Notes: generated by a model not told the origin, from the sequence alone. Positions 12,777 to 25,888 are shown, numbered from the stretch's first letter. The stretch: DNA of 64,000 nt from Rhizomys pruinosus (GCA_009823505.1 VZQC01009559.1:392760-456759); one strand, 5' to 3'. Program-made: numbers and translations.

Positions 12777-14198
12777 CTAGAGGGAGAGGCCTTTGGTGCA
12801 TCCCGCACCTTCCCCCGTGTTCCTACTGCTCTTGAGGCTGCTCTGTGAGCAATTGTGCTCACAGACAAGAAAAGATGGCATGGGGGGCAGGAATCGAGGC
12901 TAGTCTCTTAACAACGATCAGGGGACTAGGCAGCAAGGAAGAAGTATCTTGAAAATGAGCCCTGGTCTCTTTTGGGCCACAGTCTATTAACTTTGGTCAG
13001 CTCAATTAATAGCCTTTAATGGTTGACCAGACCAAACTGTCCTTACTACTTTTGAACCAGGTGTGAAGAAGCCAGGGCCTGAAGCCACAGACAGGCCCTC
13101 ATGAGGCTCCTTTCAAATGATGAGAGGAAAGTGAAGAGTTTGTTTATACTTCAGCTTCATGCCGCCATCTTGTAGTGTCAGTTGTAATGAGATGTTAGGG
13201 ATCCTGCAGAAACCAATGGGACACAATCTCTTCTCCATGCTAAGAGGATGGTGTGCTGTGCTGCTGGCAGTCTGCCAGGAACTTTGATTTAGAAGATTGA
13301 AACACATGTAGAATTTTGTAGATTTTGACTCTGAGAGATAACCGATTTGTATTTATGACTTTAAGACAGACAATATGTTGCTGCTTAGAATCTGTTCTCC
13401 TTTCTTTCTTCTTAATAGGGTTGCACACTAGTTGAGATTCATGTGGCTTCTCAACCTGCCTCTGATCCACCTTGATTGCTCAAAGCCGGTAAAGAGCAAC
13501 CATCATGGCTATTTTCTCCTTTCAACACTATGGACTGAGGAGTGGCTATAACACTCACTTCTGCCAGTGGGATCTAAGATGTCTGTTAAGATTCTTTCTG
13601 GAAAGTGTTTCTCTTTGTGATAAAGAAGAATGTCTATGACTTAGAACTTTCTCCTCTTTTCCTGGTTTGAATGTGATGTGGTGCATGGAGCTGTGCAGCT
13701 GTTTTGCTATTGCAAAGGAATGGGGAGAGGTGCCAGGCTGTTGAACACATGCCAGAAAGAGCCTTAACTTGTTATTATTGTTACAGTTGTTGAAAAGACT
13801 CAGCACTCATTTTGTTAACATATTATAGTTGAATAGTTTGATACTTGTTGCCAAATACATTCTTGATAGTTAAAGGACATTGCACCTGTAGGTCTGTCTA
13901 GTTGACACTTTTGGCACATTATAATAGCTAGAGACTGAGAAAAACTAGAGTAATCTAAATTATCACACCATTACTCTAAACTGTGTCAATATGAGTCACT
14001 TAGTAATTAAAATATGGTAAATAAGTGAAACAAATCAACATCAAATAGGTATGAGAAAACTATTTGTAGATGTTGGGTAAATTATGGAAGTATTTTGGGT
14101 TAGAGGTATATGGAAGTATAAATTATGGGTAAATTAATGAAATGTATTTTGTTGGGAATAAAGGAGCCCTGAGTTGCAAATATTCCCTTTCCCTGTAT

Positions 14199-14455
14199 TT
14201 ATTTATTTTTTATTTTTTATTTTTTAAATTTATTTCTGTATGTGTATGAATGTACTGTCTGCGTGCAGGTCTGTGCACCCGTGTCGTACAATGCCGCGGA
14301 GGTCAGAAGAGGGTGTCGGATTCCCCTGGAACTGGAGTTCTCCTGGAATTGGAGTTTCAGACGGCTCTCGGCCGCCATGTGGGTGCTGGGGATTGAACCC
14401 GGGTCCTCTGTAAGAGTGGTCGGCGCTCTTAACCGCTAGGCCATCTCTCCAGCCC
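14199..14455 (-). mobile_element. B2 SINE, antisense, full length
   Basis: The reverse complement of a complete B2 ends CCATCTCTCCAGCCC at 14455. The B box region reads GGGATTGAACCCGGG on the plus strand, one base off the perfect B box. The 17-bp duplication is present (TGGAACTGGAGTTCTCCTGG). The T-rich end lies at about 14199-14230. Confidence 0.95.
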
Positions 14456-14736
14456 TGGAAATTTGACAAACTAGTTGATGCCAATTGTGTACAAACAAGG
14501 AGGACTTGTCACCATGAAACTAGCTTTCTTTTTGACCAAATTTGATTGCGGCCTCAGTGACACCTGATAGGTCATCAGAGGTCACAAAGTTGCCTGATAA
14601 AGTCAATCACCAAAGGTCAACTAATTTAGTAGTTTTATGCAAGAGCATTTAATTTACGGCTTAGAGAAAATGAAGATTAAATGAAAATACATACAAAGGT
14701 AAGAGTTGAGAGATCAAAGATGCTAAGTGATTATTT

Positions 14737-15093
14737 TTTTTAATTAGTTTTTATTGATGCTTTGTGCATTTCATACATTTTTTCCAATTCAGTTCAGGCT
14801 TATTTCCCTTTCCCTCCCCCCCCCGACCCCCACCCCATCCCAGATCATGCATTCTGCCATAACTGTCCTGCATCTTTCTCTCAGTTTTTTTTTTTTCATT
14901 TTTAGCTATAAGTGATAATCCATGAGTACAAGCATCCTTCATGCAAAACCTATCTGCAGGCTGTTGTGCCCAAACACCTACAGCCCCACCATCCAGTGGG
15001 GGGTGACAGGTTGTTTGTTCAATCAAGTTGATCAAATGAGTGTCCAGACTACATTGCTGTAGTTTCACCATTCACCCCAATCGCAGCCCTTAC
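14737..15093 (-). mobile_element. LINE-1 3' end (type A 3' UTR), antisense, 17-bp target-site duplication
   Basis: The plus strand reads the reverse complement of the last roughly 350 bases of the type A 3' UTR found sense-strand at 43560-43998 and 44960-45390. In order: T tail with TTTTTATTGATGCTTTGTGC (the reverse of the AATAAA end), a C/T-rich polypyrimidine block at about 14800-14850 (reverse of the polypurine tract), then ATTATCACTTATAGCT in reverse. ATGCTAAGTGATTATTT is repeated exactly at 14720-14736 and 15094-15110. It is a severely 5'-truncated, fairly recent insertion. Confidence 0.93.
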
Positions 15094-15110
15094 ATGCTAA
15101 GTGATTATTT

Positions 15111-15660
15111 AAAAAAATCTTAGTCTATGATTTATATGTCATTTTGATCTTGTTCTCTTATTCTAAAGTTTTCTTAGGAAAAAAATCTTTATTAGATTGT
15201 GCTTCATTTTTAAGACATTATCAACAGGGCAGTGTTCTGCTTTTTCTTATGAATTGGTTGCTACTTCTGAGAATACAAATCATTTTGTGATTTTTCAAGT
15301 GAAAACATCCTCAGCTTGTTTTGTTTTAGTTTTTTGCACAGGGGCAATAGCAGTCAGTAGGCATGGAAGGCTGCCTTCCATAACCAGCGCTGTTTAGGGG
15401 ATAACTTGATATGGTCCCTTTTCTGTAACTGTTAAATTTCTTTGTTTCTTTTTTCCATTTAAAAGGAAAATAAATTATGCTTATAAGTGATGGAAAATGA
15501 ATTTTACAGAATCCAGCATCTCTGAAAGTGATGAAAATGTCTGAAATATTTTTGCAATATGGGTTTAGAATGCCAGTTGTGCCATTTCTCCAGTAAACAC
15601 ATTTTACCTGAAATAAATTTTGTTACTCTGATTAGAGTAGGTTGATTTTTCTTTTTCCAT
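15111..15660. other. Unannotated non-coding DNA
   Basis: Nothing recognised. Confidence 0.5.
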
Positions 15661-15805
15661 CTTTTTGAGACAGGGTCTCCTTGTAGCCCCAGCTGCCCTG
15701 GAACTCTATGTAGACCAGGCTGGCCTTGAACTCAGAGAGATCTGTCTGCCTCTGCCTCCCCAGTGCTCAGTGTTGGGATTAAAGGTATGCACCACCAAGC
15801 CCCAC
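15661..15805 (-). mobile_element. B1 SINE, antisense
   Basis: The plus strand shows GAGACAGGGTCTCCTTGTAG, GTAGACCAGGCTGGCCTTGA, CTCTGCCTCCCCAGTGCT and GGGATTAAAGG in the order expected for an inverted 7SL-derived B1. Confidence 0.95.
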
Positions 15806-16054
15806 AAGAGTTGCTTAATTTTATAACTACAGTTTTACTTTCATTTTTGGTCCTTTCCTTGTTCTTGGTAAAGCTTCCGTTGCTTTCTGTTCATTTAAGG
15901 AGTTTTCGAAGCAGATTTTTCAGGATTTTTCCTTACAATGCTTACATATTTATTTTAGGAACTACATTGGAGTTTGGTGAGTTAAAGAACGATTTATCTA
16001 TTTACATGTAGCAGCAGGAAGTTGGGGCCAGTGGACATCAAGGACACTTATAAA

Positions 16055-17089
16055 TAAGATATTCTTAAACATATACAAAGGAACTTTGATTTATTTTCCT
16101 AAGATTAATTTTCTAACTTAACTGTCACTGCCAGTCAAAAATAGCTGATGCAAAGGTGCCTTCCATTGATGAAACAATGTATTTCACCCTTAGCACAGTG
16201 AAATGTATGCTATAATTCGGGGCAGACAGACAATGGAAGTTGCTCTCTTCACATTCACACAGATGTAACTATCTGTCTGTATGGACACTTACACATATGC
16301 ATACATAAAGGCACTTCAACTTTCTGAGAATTCCTGCAAACTCTCATGCTACTGGCTGGACTATATGTAATAATGAGAACAAAATTCTTTATGGTTTAGT
16401 AATTGGTGATATGGTTATCACCATATGGTTATCACCATATGGTTATCATCAAGGACACTTATAAGTTAAAAGACAAGTGAGTTATCCACAGGGTCATATA
16501 TTCAACCAACACAGAGATGATCTGCTTTTCTATCTGTGATAACCTCAAAAATGACACAAACAAACTACTTGACACTCCCAGGGTAAAAGCATCACTGGTC
16601 ATATAGGTCATTTACTCTGAGAGTGAATTTACAGAGTTAGTATTTTGAATCGTTGAAAACCTGTTTAGGGTGGACAAATACAGATTGGAATTTGAGTAAA
16701 AGTGAAACTCTGATTTCTTTTTGTCCATGAACCATATCACCAATTACTAAACCATAAAGAATTTTGTTTTCATTATTACATATAGTCCAGTCAGTAGCAT
16801 GAGAGTTTGCAGGAATTCTCAGAAAGTTAAAGTGCCTTTATGTATGCATATGTGTAAGTGTCCATACAGACAGATAGTTACATCTGTGTGAATGTGAAGA
16901 GAGCAACTTCCATTGTCTGTCTGCCCCGAATTATAGCACACATTTCACTGTGCTAAGGGTGAAATACATTGTTTATCAATGGAAGGCACCTTTGCATCAG
17001 CTATTTTTGACTGGCAGTGACAGTTGGTTAGAAAATTAATCTTAGGAAAATAAATCAAAGTTCCTTTGTATATGTTTAAGAATATCTTA
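16055..17089. repeat. Inverted duplication: two ~360-bp arms, 313-bp spacer
   Basis: The left arm 16055-16416 is the reverse complement of the right arm 16730-17089, with a few transitions and one or two single-base indels over about 360 bp (about 97-98% by eye). The spacer is 16417-16729. CATCAAGGACACTTATAA occurs at 16036-16053, just left of the left arm, and again at 16447-16464. The left arm therefore sits in an insert of about 393 bp bounded by an 18-bp direct repeat. The inner end of the insert is slipped: ATATGGTTATCACC repeats three times at about 16410-16446. No A tail or SINE/LINE sequence was seen in the arms. Confidence 0.93.
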
Positions 17090-18865
17090 ATTATCTGAAG
17101 GGAACATAAATATAAAAAGAGAGCCTTGAATATCATGGTGAATCAGAAGTTTTCGACAACTCATTTTAACTATTTTTCAGCTGAAGAATGAATTCAAGAC
17201 TCCAGTCACTTGTACTTACAGAAGAACATATGGCACATTCTGCTGGAGCACAGAGTAACCATCTCTTTACTAGCCAAATTTTATCTCAGGTTAATTACAT
17301 CCTTTTTATGAGGCTCATCGTAGGTGCAGGGATTGGATGAAGAGATGGTTCTACATGAAATGATTTGTGATCCTTTCAAGGGGACACTTTATGGCATGGG
17401 AGGACTTCTTGGGATATGATAGATGTTCAGACTGCAGCAAAAGCCCAACCCACTTGAAGAAGACACAGTCAGGAATCAAGCCCACCACATCTCAGCAGGA
17501 TATGGGCTGCTGAAGAGACAAGAAGTGAGCATCACAATGGGGCCAGTCACCTTGGGCCTTTTGTATCTGAAAGACCTGATGGTTAGCTCTGAAACAAACT
17601 TGCCACTGGTTATAAGGGGGGCCATAAAAATCCAGATATCATCTCTGCTTTTTATTTTCTTAGCAAAGATTAAAAAAGCAGGATCAAGGAGAAAAAGATC
17701 AACTGTGACTTTGACTTGGGAAGCAGTTTCACACTTGCTCATAAGGAAAGCTGAAGTGTTGCAAACAGCCAAATCAAGGCTGAGAGTCATGCTTAGAAAC
17801 AAAACTCTAGTCAGGAAACAAAGACCAAAACAGGCCAGGAGACAGCAGGCTGAATGCTCCAAGGTATTCTTAAGGGTTCTGCAAAGGAGAACATGGGCAC
17901 ATTTGGCGTTTGTCTCCTGTAAGCAGAAATCTCAGTTCTCTGTCTTCTTTGGGGCATACAGGGCTACTTGCCAGACTGAGTAAATGATGTAGCTTAAAAA
18001 AAAATCTTGGAGACAAGTTTAACAGCATATTCATTGTTTGATAACCTTTGGTTTTACTCATTCTGTTATTTACCCAGCCAGTAACTATGACTTTCTATTG
18101 TGTCCGGGGCTCTGTGCTCACTGTGAGAGGGAAATTCAGACCTGCCCTCGTGGAGTTCACTCATGATCCCAGCAGAGCAAGCAGACAGAGGCGGATAGTG
18201 TGAACGTCCTGGGCAATGTGGAGGTGAAGGGATGCAGAGATGCATTTGAAGGGCGCTCCAAAGAGGACATCTGATGGCCCCAAACAGCTTGATGTAAACA
18301 CTGCTTTGGTTCAGTGGAGAGTCCCAGCCCTCGTGTCAGCATTTTTCATAGTGAGCTGGAACTTGGCAGCAGTGCACACATCTGCTGCATTGCAGGAATA
18401 GCTAGAGGTTTTTAAAGCTGTTTCTTTTGGAAGATTACAGCCTTTTTTTTTGACTTCTAATTTCCATCTAGGCTTTCAGATACGGGCAGAAAAGACCTCC
18501 TTGTATGTTGGGCAGCCACTGGGAAGTAAATGTCGTATTCGTCTCCAGCAAGGAAGTTGCAATGTATGGGTGGGTTTCACCCATACAAAAGAACAGGACA
18601 AAATTACAGTGGTTCTGTACATAATTCAATATTCCACAGTCTCAATGAGATTTGAAGTGTTCCCCGGGCTTGAACACAGAATCATGTGACATCCCAAAAG
18701 CACAGATTCACACAATCTATGACAAGAACAGAGAGTCATGAAATTCCAATGTTTTCTTCTCTTAATGTAATGAAAAGTTATTAACATTTGCCAGCATATT
18801 TAGTTTTGTGTTTAGCATTGGATATCTGGAGATGGTTCTCACATTGGTGGTAGCTGTTACAGCGT

Positions 18866-18866
<1 letters not shown>
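17090..18866. other. Unannotated, repeat-poor DNA
   Basis: No gene was recognised. The longest open frame in the window lies here (17423-17983, plus, 186 codons). It has no recognised domain, signal peptide or splice context, and an overlapping 128-codon minus-strand frame. I treat it as chance until shown otherwise. Confidence 0.5.

Positions 18867-18900
<34 letters not shown>
18867..18900. repeat. (GT)n microsatellite
   Basis: About 16 GT repeats, nearly pure. Confidence 0.95.
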
Positions 18901-18902
<2 letters not shown>

Positions 18903-21900
18903 ATATATGTGATAGAAATAATGAAAAAGGGGAATGGAATTGTTAATATACACCAGGTCCCAAGAGAGTAAGGAAATATACACAGTGGCATCAAAACAAC
19001 ATTTCTTTTGAACTACATAATGCAAATTAGGTTAACCACTATCTATCTTTCCTCTCAGTGAAATATATTTTCAAAAGAATGAAATATGGGCTGTCCTTGT
19101 TTTCTTAATAAAAATTAAGGCTACCTAAACAAAATGAAAATTTTGAAATTGTCAACACTTCTTATAAATGATTTTTTTTTTTTTGTAAACATGCTAAGTT
19201 AGAATGCAGAGGATCCTGGATAATCGGGATAGTCCAAGCATCCGGATGCCTGCATCTCCATCTTTTCCTGTGGTGGAAGCAATTCGTACTGACAGCATTT
19301 TCTGCACACTCGTGCAGTCACTTTTCATCAGCACGTCTTCTGAGGCCCAGGCTCGCACACTCGCATTTGCTTTGCTGTGCTGTTTCCTGGGGGTTTGGCT
19401 TTTTTCTCCTCTCCTTCTCTTGTCTTCCTGCTCCTATTCTCTACCAGTTTATTTTCCATTTGGAATCCATTTTATCCCCTCTATAGGAATATTGATCCTC
19501 TGTCATATAGACCACCTGGCTCCTGGTGTCCCCTCCTCCCTGTCACACAGACTATTATTGCATGTGGTCACTTTTGATTATACCAACGCTGGCTGCAGTT
19601 TTCCCAGCTGATGCCAAGTCGCCTTCTCATATATCATCAAGAGCATCTGGAGGGCTCCCTGCCTGGCCTTTGCTTGGGCCAGAAAGTGGCTCAGAGGCTT
19701 GGACTGAAAGACAAAAAGCAGCCAAATTGCATCATGAATGAACAGGAAAATCCTGGGGTATGGGTGGGGTATGAGAACAAATAAATACAATTAAACATGA
19801 CTTTTGTGCTTTTACTGAGAAAACAAGAAAGAAAGTACATCGTTTCAGATTTGACATACAACAATTCTCCTGGGCAGGTTCATTGTGAGGACTTTGATGA
19901 ATGGCCCTCTACCCCGCCCTCCATCCAGACCTGCATGTTGTTAAGTTTGTTGCTGCCCTTTCAACAGGACAGGGAACTGTTGTACAGCACACTGCCATTA
20001 AACATGTAGGGTTATTGCTGGAAGGTGCAAGATGATGGCTCCTATACATCTATTTGAAGGCAGGTCTTATCTGGAGGATGTTGCCTTTGACTATGGGAAT
20101 TTGCTAAAAATTATCTTGTTTGTCAGAAGAACCATGGTAGATAAACTAGATCAGAAGCAAAGACGGTTAATAGGCTTAATTAATCACCATGAGACCTTTG
20201 AGGCAGCCTACAAATGCACCTTCTTAAGACAGAGGGGAGAGATATTGTCTCTTGCTCTTTTTCTTTTGTCAGTGCTACTCACTGAACAAGGGAAGATGGC
20301 GTAGCGATGTGGCCTGTCAATTCCTCCTCGGGCTAAATTTCCTCTCTAAACATCAGAGTGAATGTACCTCTTCATCACAAAATGCCCTTCATAATCTGAA
20401 GCTTTATGGGTATTCCCACAGAGGTGCAGTCCATGAATGGCTTTAAAGTATAAGAAAATCAAAGTTTTATGAGTGTTTGTTTCCCTTTTACCTGCCTTTT
20501 CTATACCTTACGTGACCATTCAATACTACTGGGTTGCCAAGGCATAAACTTTGAAGTGTCGCTGTCCAGGGAAGTGAAAGATTTGAGGGCAATCCTCTCA
20601 TGGAATACCAAAGTAATAAAGCATTTTACATCTTTTCTTCTGAGATTTTTGGAGAATTATTATGGCCAACATGAGTTGACTATTCCTGGATCTCAGTTCA
20701 TCTCTATGTATTCTGAGGAAAATGAGACCATTGAGGTGGGCTGTAACTTTCTGATCTTCAATTCATCCTTTATGGAAGAAGAACGGTATGAATTATATTC
20801 TTTAATTCATGTATTTTTTATGGTCATTTTGGAAACAACGGAGATAAAATACTGCCTCTCCTTTAAGTTTCTCATCGTAACCCAAAACTTAATAGTGTAA
20901 TTCATTCTGATACTGTGCCTTTAAAAATTTCACAAATGTTTACATTTAAAATAGAAGCCTTTAAAACCAAAGACTTTGTTCTAGTTTATGGAAAATGTTG
21001 ATTCAAACTGTTACCTTCTTGATAATTCTGAGACATGAAAAATCATTTTAAACCTCAAGTTAAATGGTTTGTGTATAATACATTGTCCCTTGAATAACTC
21101 TGCTTGAATTAATTTCAACCAAGAACATTGCCTGTTATAAACAGAACTGATGTTTTCAATACCAAAATTCTCTCAGAAACATAAGCCTTTGATAAAGCAA
21201 GAAATGACATGTCACTTCCTCCTTTAAAGGCTTACATAAATTCCACTTTGTTATTCTGTAAATTTTCCTTTTGTTATACTTGGCTTGATCAGACAATAAT
21301 TTCAGCCTAGCCATCAGGCCTATAGACAAGGGTCTAACAGGCAATGCCCTTCGTTTTGTTACAAACTGGTCTCAGGTGTGGTACATATCCTTATGTTAAG
21401 TCATTTAGTGTCCATGTAAACAACATGGCATTAAGAAGGAGCAAGAGACAGAGATGACATATTATAAAAGTGATGGAAGAAATAAAGTATCTGAATGTGA
21501 AAGAAAATGAGTGGATAGATAATTTAGGTTCAGAGTTGAGATTTGAGTGGTAGAGGCCATGTTTGGGGACAAGGACATTAGCTAGAAAGGCCTTAAAGGC
21601 AAGAAAGCAGTGCTAGACTTGCCAAGAGGCAAAGGAGATGATGTAGATTAGTGGACAGCTAGACTCAAGAGTATAAGGAGTGAATTGACAGGACTGAGTA
21701 TGGAAGATGAAGAGAAGGGAGATTCAACGTAATGTCCATGTTCTTGTACACATAACAGGTGCTCGTTTACTAACCTGGAAAGGCCAGCGGATGATGATCT
21801 CAGGTCTGAGTGATGTGAAGTTCAAGACATCAACAGAGAGGCCAAAGTTAAGTCCAAGCTAGAAATACCTAGGTTACTGATGTTAAAGTGTTGCTGTCTT

Positions 21901-23177
21901 ATGAATTAGAGAGAGAAGAGGCAACATAAACATAGGTAAGATGGAACTGGGGGAAGTGCATTTTGAGAGATGAGCATGCTTTACAGTGAGGATTTTGGCC
22001 TCTGTATTGAATGCTTCTGAGAAGATAAAGATGGGAAAAGATCAATAGAATTTTGTTTCAGGGAAATATGTTCAGTGTAATATAGAGATGGCAGTAATCT
22101 TACAATACATGGGGCATGAGGAGGCATAGATGTCTTTTTTCCATAATCTTAACAGTTCATAATCAAAGGCAAGTTTCTAGTGCAGGAATTTCAACTCTGA
22201 CACATATGGAAGGTTTACTTACTGAGAAGCCATAGAAGACTTAATTTTAACTTTGGCTTGACTTATTACCATTGCAGGAAAATTTGCTTGACAAAATAAA
22301 ATCTGCTATAATATAACACGAGAAGAACAGACAAGTCAGGTCAAAGCGTTGCTATGGTACACGGTGAGTATTAGCCTTTGTTTCCATATGTGTTTTGGTT
22401 TGCAGCCATTAATAGCTTGAATGCCATGGATGGGGCAAAGGGGAGTGTATCAGAGCAGCAGGCCAAAATTCAATTACAGCAACCTGCAACTTTGCATTAA
22501 AACCATTAGTCTGAGATAGAGGATGGTAATCATGGCCAGATTTTCCTTAAAGACAACGGCCCACCATGCAACTGGCCACATTCAGTTAATTCACGCTGTC
22601 AGCTGTCTTTACTGGCTGTGGGGAATCCAGTATTGATTCCTGAACTCAGCAGCAGCACAAAGAGCCACTAGTGCCTGGTCAAAATGCTGCAATAAAAGGC
22701 TGGCAGCTTGAGAAAAGCAGCCATTCCATTGCACAAACAAGGTCAATTAGAGGACTTTGCCATGTAATATAAATAGTATTAGCATCCCTCTTCAACTCTG
22801 ATGATACCACGCTGGCAGAATAAGAGTAAAGAAAATAAGGTTTAATATGGGATAAATATAAAGGCATTCATTGTAATTTAATTTCAAGCTCTCTATTATT
22901 TCGAAAGTGCTATGGGTAGCCAAATATTGAGTTTCATCTTGGGTAGGAATTTACATCTACAAAAATGATTTTTTTTCCAATAAAGCTTTGTATGAACTAA
23001 GCAATTAGTCATGTGTATTCAAACTGGCATTATTAATTTATTGAGAGGTAAACAATGAGAAGTAAACAGTTTCTCATTCACAGATTCAGTGCAGCATATC
23101 TGCTTGTTATTTATCATCCCTTTTAGTAGTAGAATCAATCTCTTGGTATTTTTAGTTTCAGAGATTGAGCAGACTGA

Positions 23178-23178
<1 letters not shown>
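18901..23178. other. Repeat-poor non-coding DNA, possible regulatory segment at 22370-22820
   Basis: No SINE, L1 or gene was recognised over more than 4 kb, unusual for this window. Reading frames here (for example 19204-19611 and 20469-20900) show no known domain. The part at 22370-22820 holds AATTCAATTACAGC, GTTAATTCACGC and CAGCTG motifs and looks more complex than its surroundings. It could be conserved non-coding DNA, but that cannot be judged from one sequence. Confidence 0.35.

Positions 23179-23179
<1 letters not shown>

Positions 23180-23219
<40 letters not shown>
23180..23219. repeat. (CT)n microsatellite
   Basis: About 20 uninterrupted CT repeats. Confidence 0.97.
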
Positions 23220-23222
<3 letters not shown>

Positions 23223-23820
23223 TCATTGCTGGAAGTTGCTTGGACCTTTTGTTTAAATACTTGCATTCATTACTTTTATTTATGGAAGAATTTCTCCTAC
23301 CTGCTTTGTCAGTTCAAAATTAATTACAAATGTAGAAGCTTCATGCTGTTAACACATACACGATGCGGGAAACACATTATACTCTCAAAATAGATAATGG
23401 ATAGCTTGGAGAGGTAATTGATAAACCTACACAGCCTACAATGTCTGAATAGATTTTAGAAAAATATATAATTGTTAGGAATAAAAGACTGTGTTTGAAT
23501 GATCCTTAGTAATGAGCGTGTCCAAGTTTGACTAGTAGCCACTCATGAAAGTACATAAAAGAATTCAAATAAAGTTTGACTCATGGTGTTAAGGCATACT
23601 AGCCTTGGTAAGCATACCTAGCATTGAAGGCTAATCAACTCATTTTAGTGAAACTTTTTTTTTTTACTAAATGTAAACAATGAATATTCCAAATAACTTA
23701 TTGTATTTCCAGCACATCCTCTGCGTTTATTGAGTGAATATAAATATCTCTAGCTGCTTTCACAAACTTTCTTATGAAAATGATATCCTGCTTTTACCCT
23801 AAATGTCTTCCTGTATTAAT
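23220..23820. other. Unannotated non-coding DNA
   Basis: Nothing recognised. Confidence 0.5.
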
Positions 23821-23835
23821 GAAAAAGTAAATTTA

Positions 23836-24044
23836 GGGGTTGGAGAGATGGCCTAGAGGTTAAGAGTGCCCACTGCTCTTGCAGAGGACCCGGGTTCGAT
23901 CCCTGCACCCACATGGCGGCTGAGAACCCTCTTTAACTCCATTTCCAGGGGAATCCAACAACCTCTTCTGATCTCCGCGGCATTGCACGACACCTACGTG
24001 TAGACAGTTCATCCATTCACATAAAAAATAAATAATATAAAAAA
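23836..24044 (+). mobile_element. B2 SINE, subfamily without the 17-bp duplication, 15-bp target-site duplication
   Basis: Head GGGGTTGGAGAGATGGCC and a one-copy middle (TTAACTCCATTTCCAGGGGA). The segment between GACACC and the tail is shortened. GAAAAAGTAAATTTA at 23821-23835 matches GAAAAAGTAACTTTA at 24045-24059 with one mismatch. Confidence 0.93.
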
Positions 24045-24059
24045 GAAAAAGTAACTTTA

Positions 24060-25888
24060 ATATTTAAGACTCATTAGCAAAGACGCCATGTCACCAAATG
24101 CATAAGTATTCTATAGATGGAGTGAAAGTATTATCCAATCTTCAAGACTATAGACCAAAAGAACTTTAGGTCTGAGAAAGATAGTAACTGATCAAATTCC
24201 ATTTCCTCCTGGTTTTACAAAAGCTGGAACCCTGTAAGTCACATGTATAAACTCACATAGGCAAGTTCAGACTGTCCTAAAAGTTTTGGTTCTTATTTCT
24301 CTAGTATTTTCTCCATTATAATAAAAGGAGAAACATATAATTCTGACAACTAAAATAATAATACACAATGGAAAAATTCAAACAATAAATGTTAGAACTT
24401 AGAAAGTGCAAGTCCTTCATTTCTTTACATCTCGAAAACCAATTACATGTATTTTTTTCAAGATTTTTTCCATGTATTTATATATACATATACACACAAG
24501 CACATATGCTTTAGCTACAAATTGGCTGGCTCATAAGCTAGCTGTGTTTCTACACATAGCAACTTGGTGTTTTCTTTTTAACAATACATTTGTAGGTAAT
24601 TTTCTAGCCAGGATTTGTAAGTCTGGCACAGATCCTTTCCAATAGATATTTAGCCTTCCACTTACAGTTCTAGCTTCATTTAATGATTTAGTCTACATTT
24701 GTATTTTCCCATTTCAATTGATTTATACATAATGTCTTTGTATAACTATATGCTTTTAACATTTTTTCTCAGAAATGAATTTACTAGTTAGCTGCTTTTT
24801 GTAAACCAACTTTTGATTAATGAGTTATTTTATATAGAGAGAGAACTTGTAAATATTGCCATGGTATTATGATAAAGTATGTTTAGTTGTCAGCAAAAGA
24901 CTGATACTGTTACATTATTGTTGAAGCCTCGGATGTGAGACATTTTTACCAGAGTATTTTGGACTTGTTTTAGAACTGAATCTAGGGTACAAAACATTAC
25001 AGTCAAGGTTTCTTTGTCTCTTATGGTCTCTGACTTGTTTTTCAACTTGACTTGTTTCCTCTTGTACTGACAGTACTAAAGAACACTAGCCTGGTTGATA
25101 CATGTGGATGGATGATACTATAATTTAAATAAAACAGTGAGTACTAAATGATTATAGCCATGCTTTAATATCCATATTGTTAATACATATGACTGCATTT
25201 CTGCTAGCCGTAGTATACTGAATAGGATTGCCTTGTGAATTGAAACTACACTGAGACTATTTATAAAGGTTTATTGATGATTCATGTTACACTGATAACC
25301 TTTATCTATGTTGGATGTTTTAATGAATTTGTTGTTTGTTAAATGGCAGAGATCTTGGCTATATGGTGGCCCAAATGAAGTTTATTACATTTTTTTTATA
25401 TTTCATAGTATAGTTTTCATTTTGATTGTGTAATTTGTTTTCCTTTTAGGAAAGTTGCAAATAATTTTACTTATAATGTCTGAATATTTTTTTCAGGTTC
25501 CTAGAAAATATTTCTAGCTACTTGATTACAAAATATTTAATCATTTATTGTCACATATTTTCACTTCATATTTGTGTGTCTGTTTTCAACACACCAGGGA
25601 TTTACTTTCATCTGTGGAGTGAGGGGATCTGGCGTAGCTGTGTTTAATATTTCCATACACCCAGGCAGCTGTCTCTAACCCCATTTGTCCTCATAGCCTT
25701 TACTTGTGTGGTTGAATGGAACTGGCAACAATGTAGAGAGAGATATTCTTAATTTTTGCTTCCCAAATATAACAGTGCCTCATGTGAAAAGGGTTGCAGT
25801 GTGTTATATGCCTGCCACTACTTTAACACCACTTCTTAGTTCAGTTTCACTTGATCTCACAAGTGCATCTGGGACTTATGTCCCAACT
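24060..25888. other. Unannotated AT-rich DNA
   Basis: Nothing recognised. The sequence is strongly AT-rich. Confidence 0.5.

Larger units (their letters stand above)
10263..14198. other. Unannotated non-coding DNA
   Basis: No gene was recognised. Contents are a CA repeat (12094-12124) and a TATA-like element at 12769-12776 in a locally GC-richer stretch (about 12710-12870). The rest is AT-rich with no recognised transposon. Confidence 0.5.

Noticed and set aside
17423..17983. Longest open frame (186 codons, plus)
   Set aside because: No domain, no signal peptide, rich in K/R/S, with an overlapping minus frame of 128 codons. A frame of this length can occur by chance in 64 kb. Cross-species conservation or RNA evidence would be needed.
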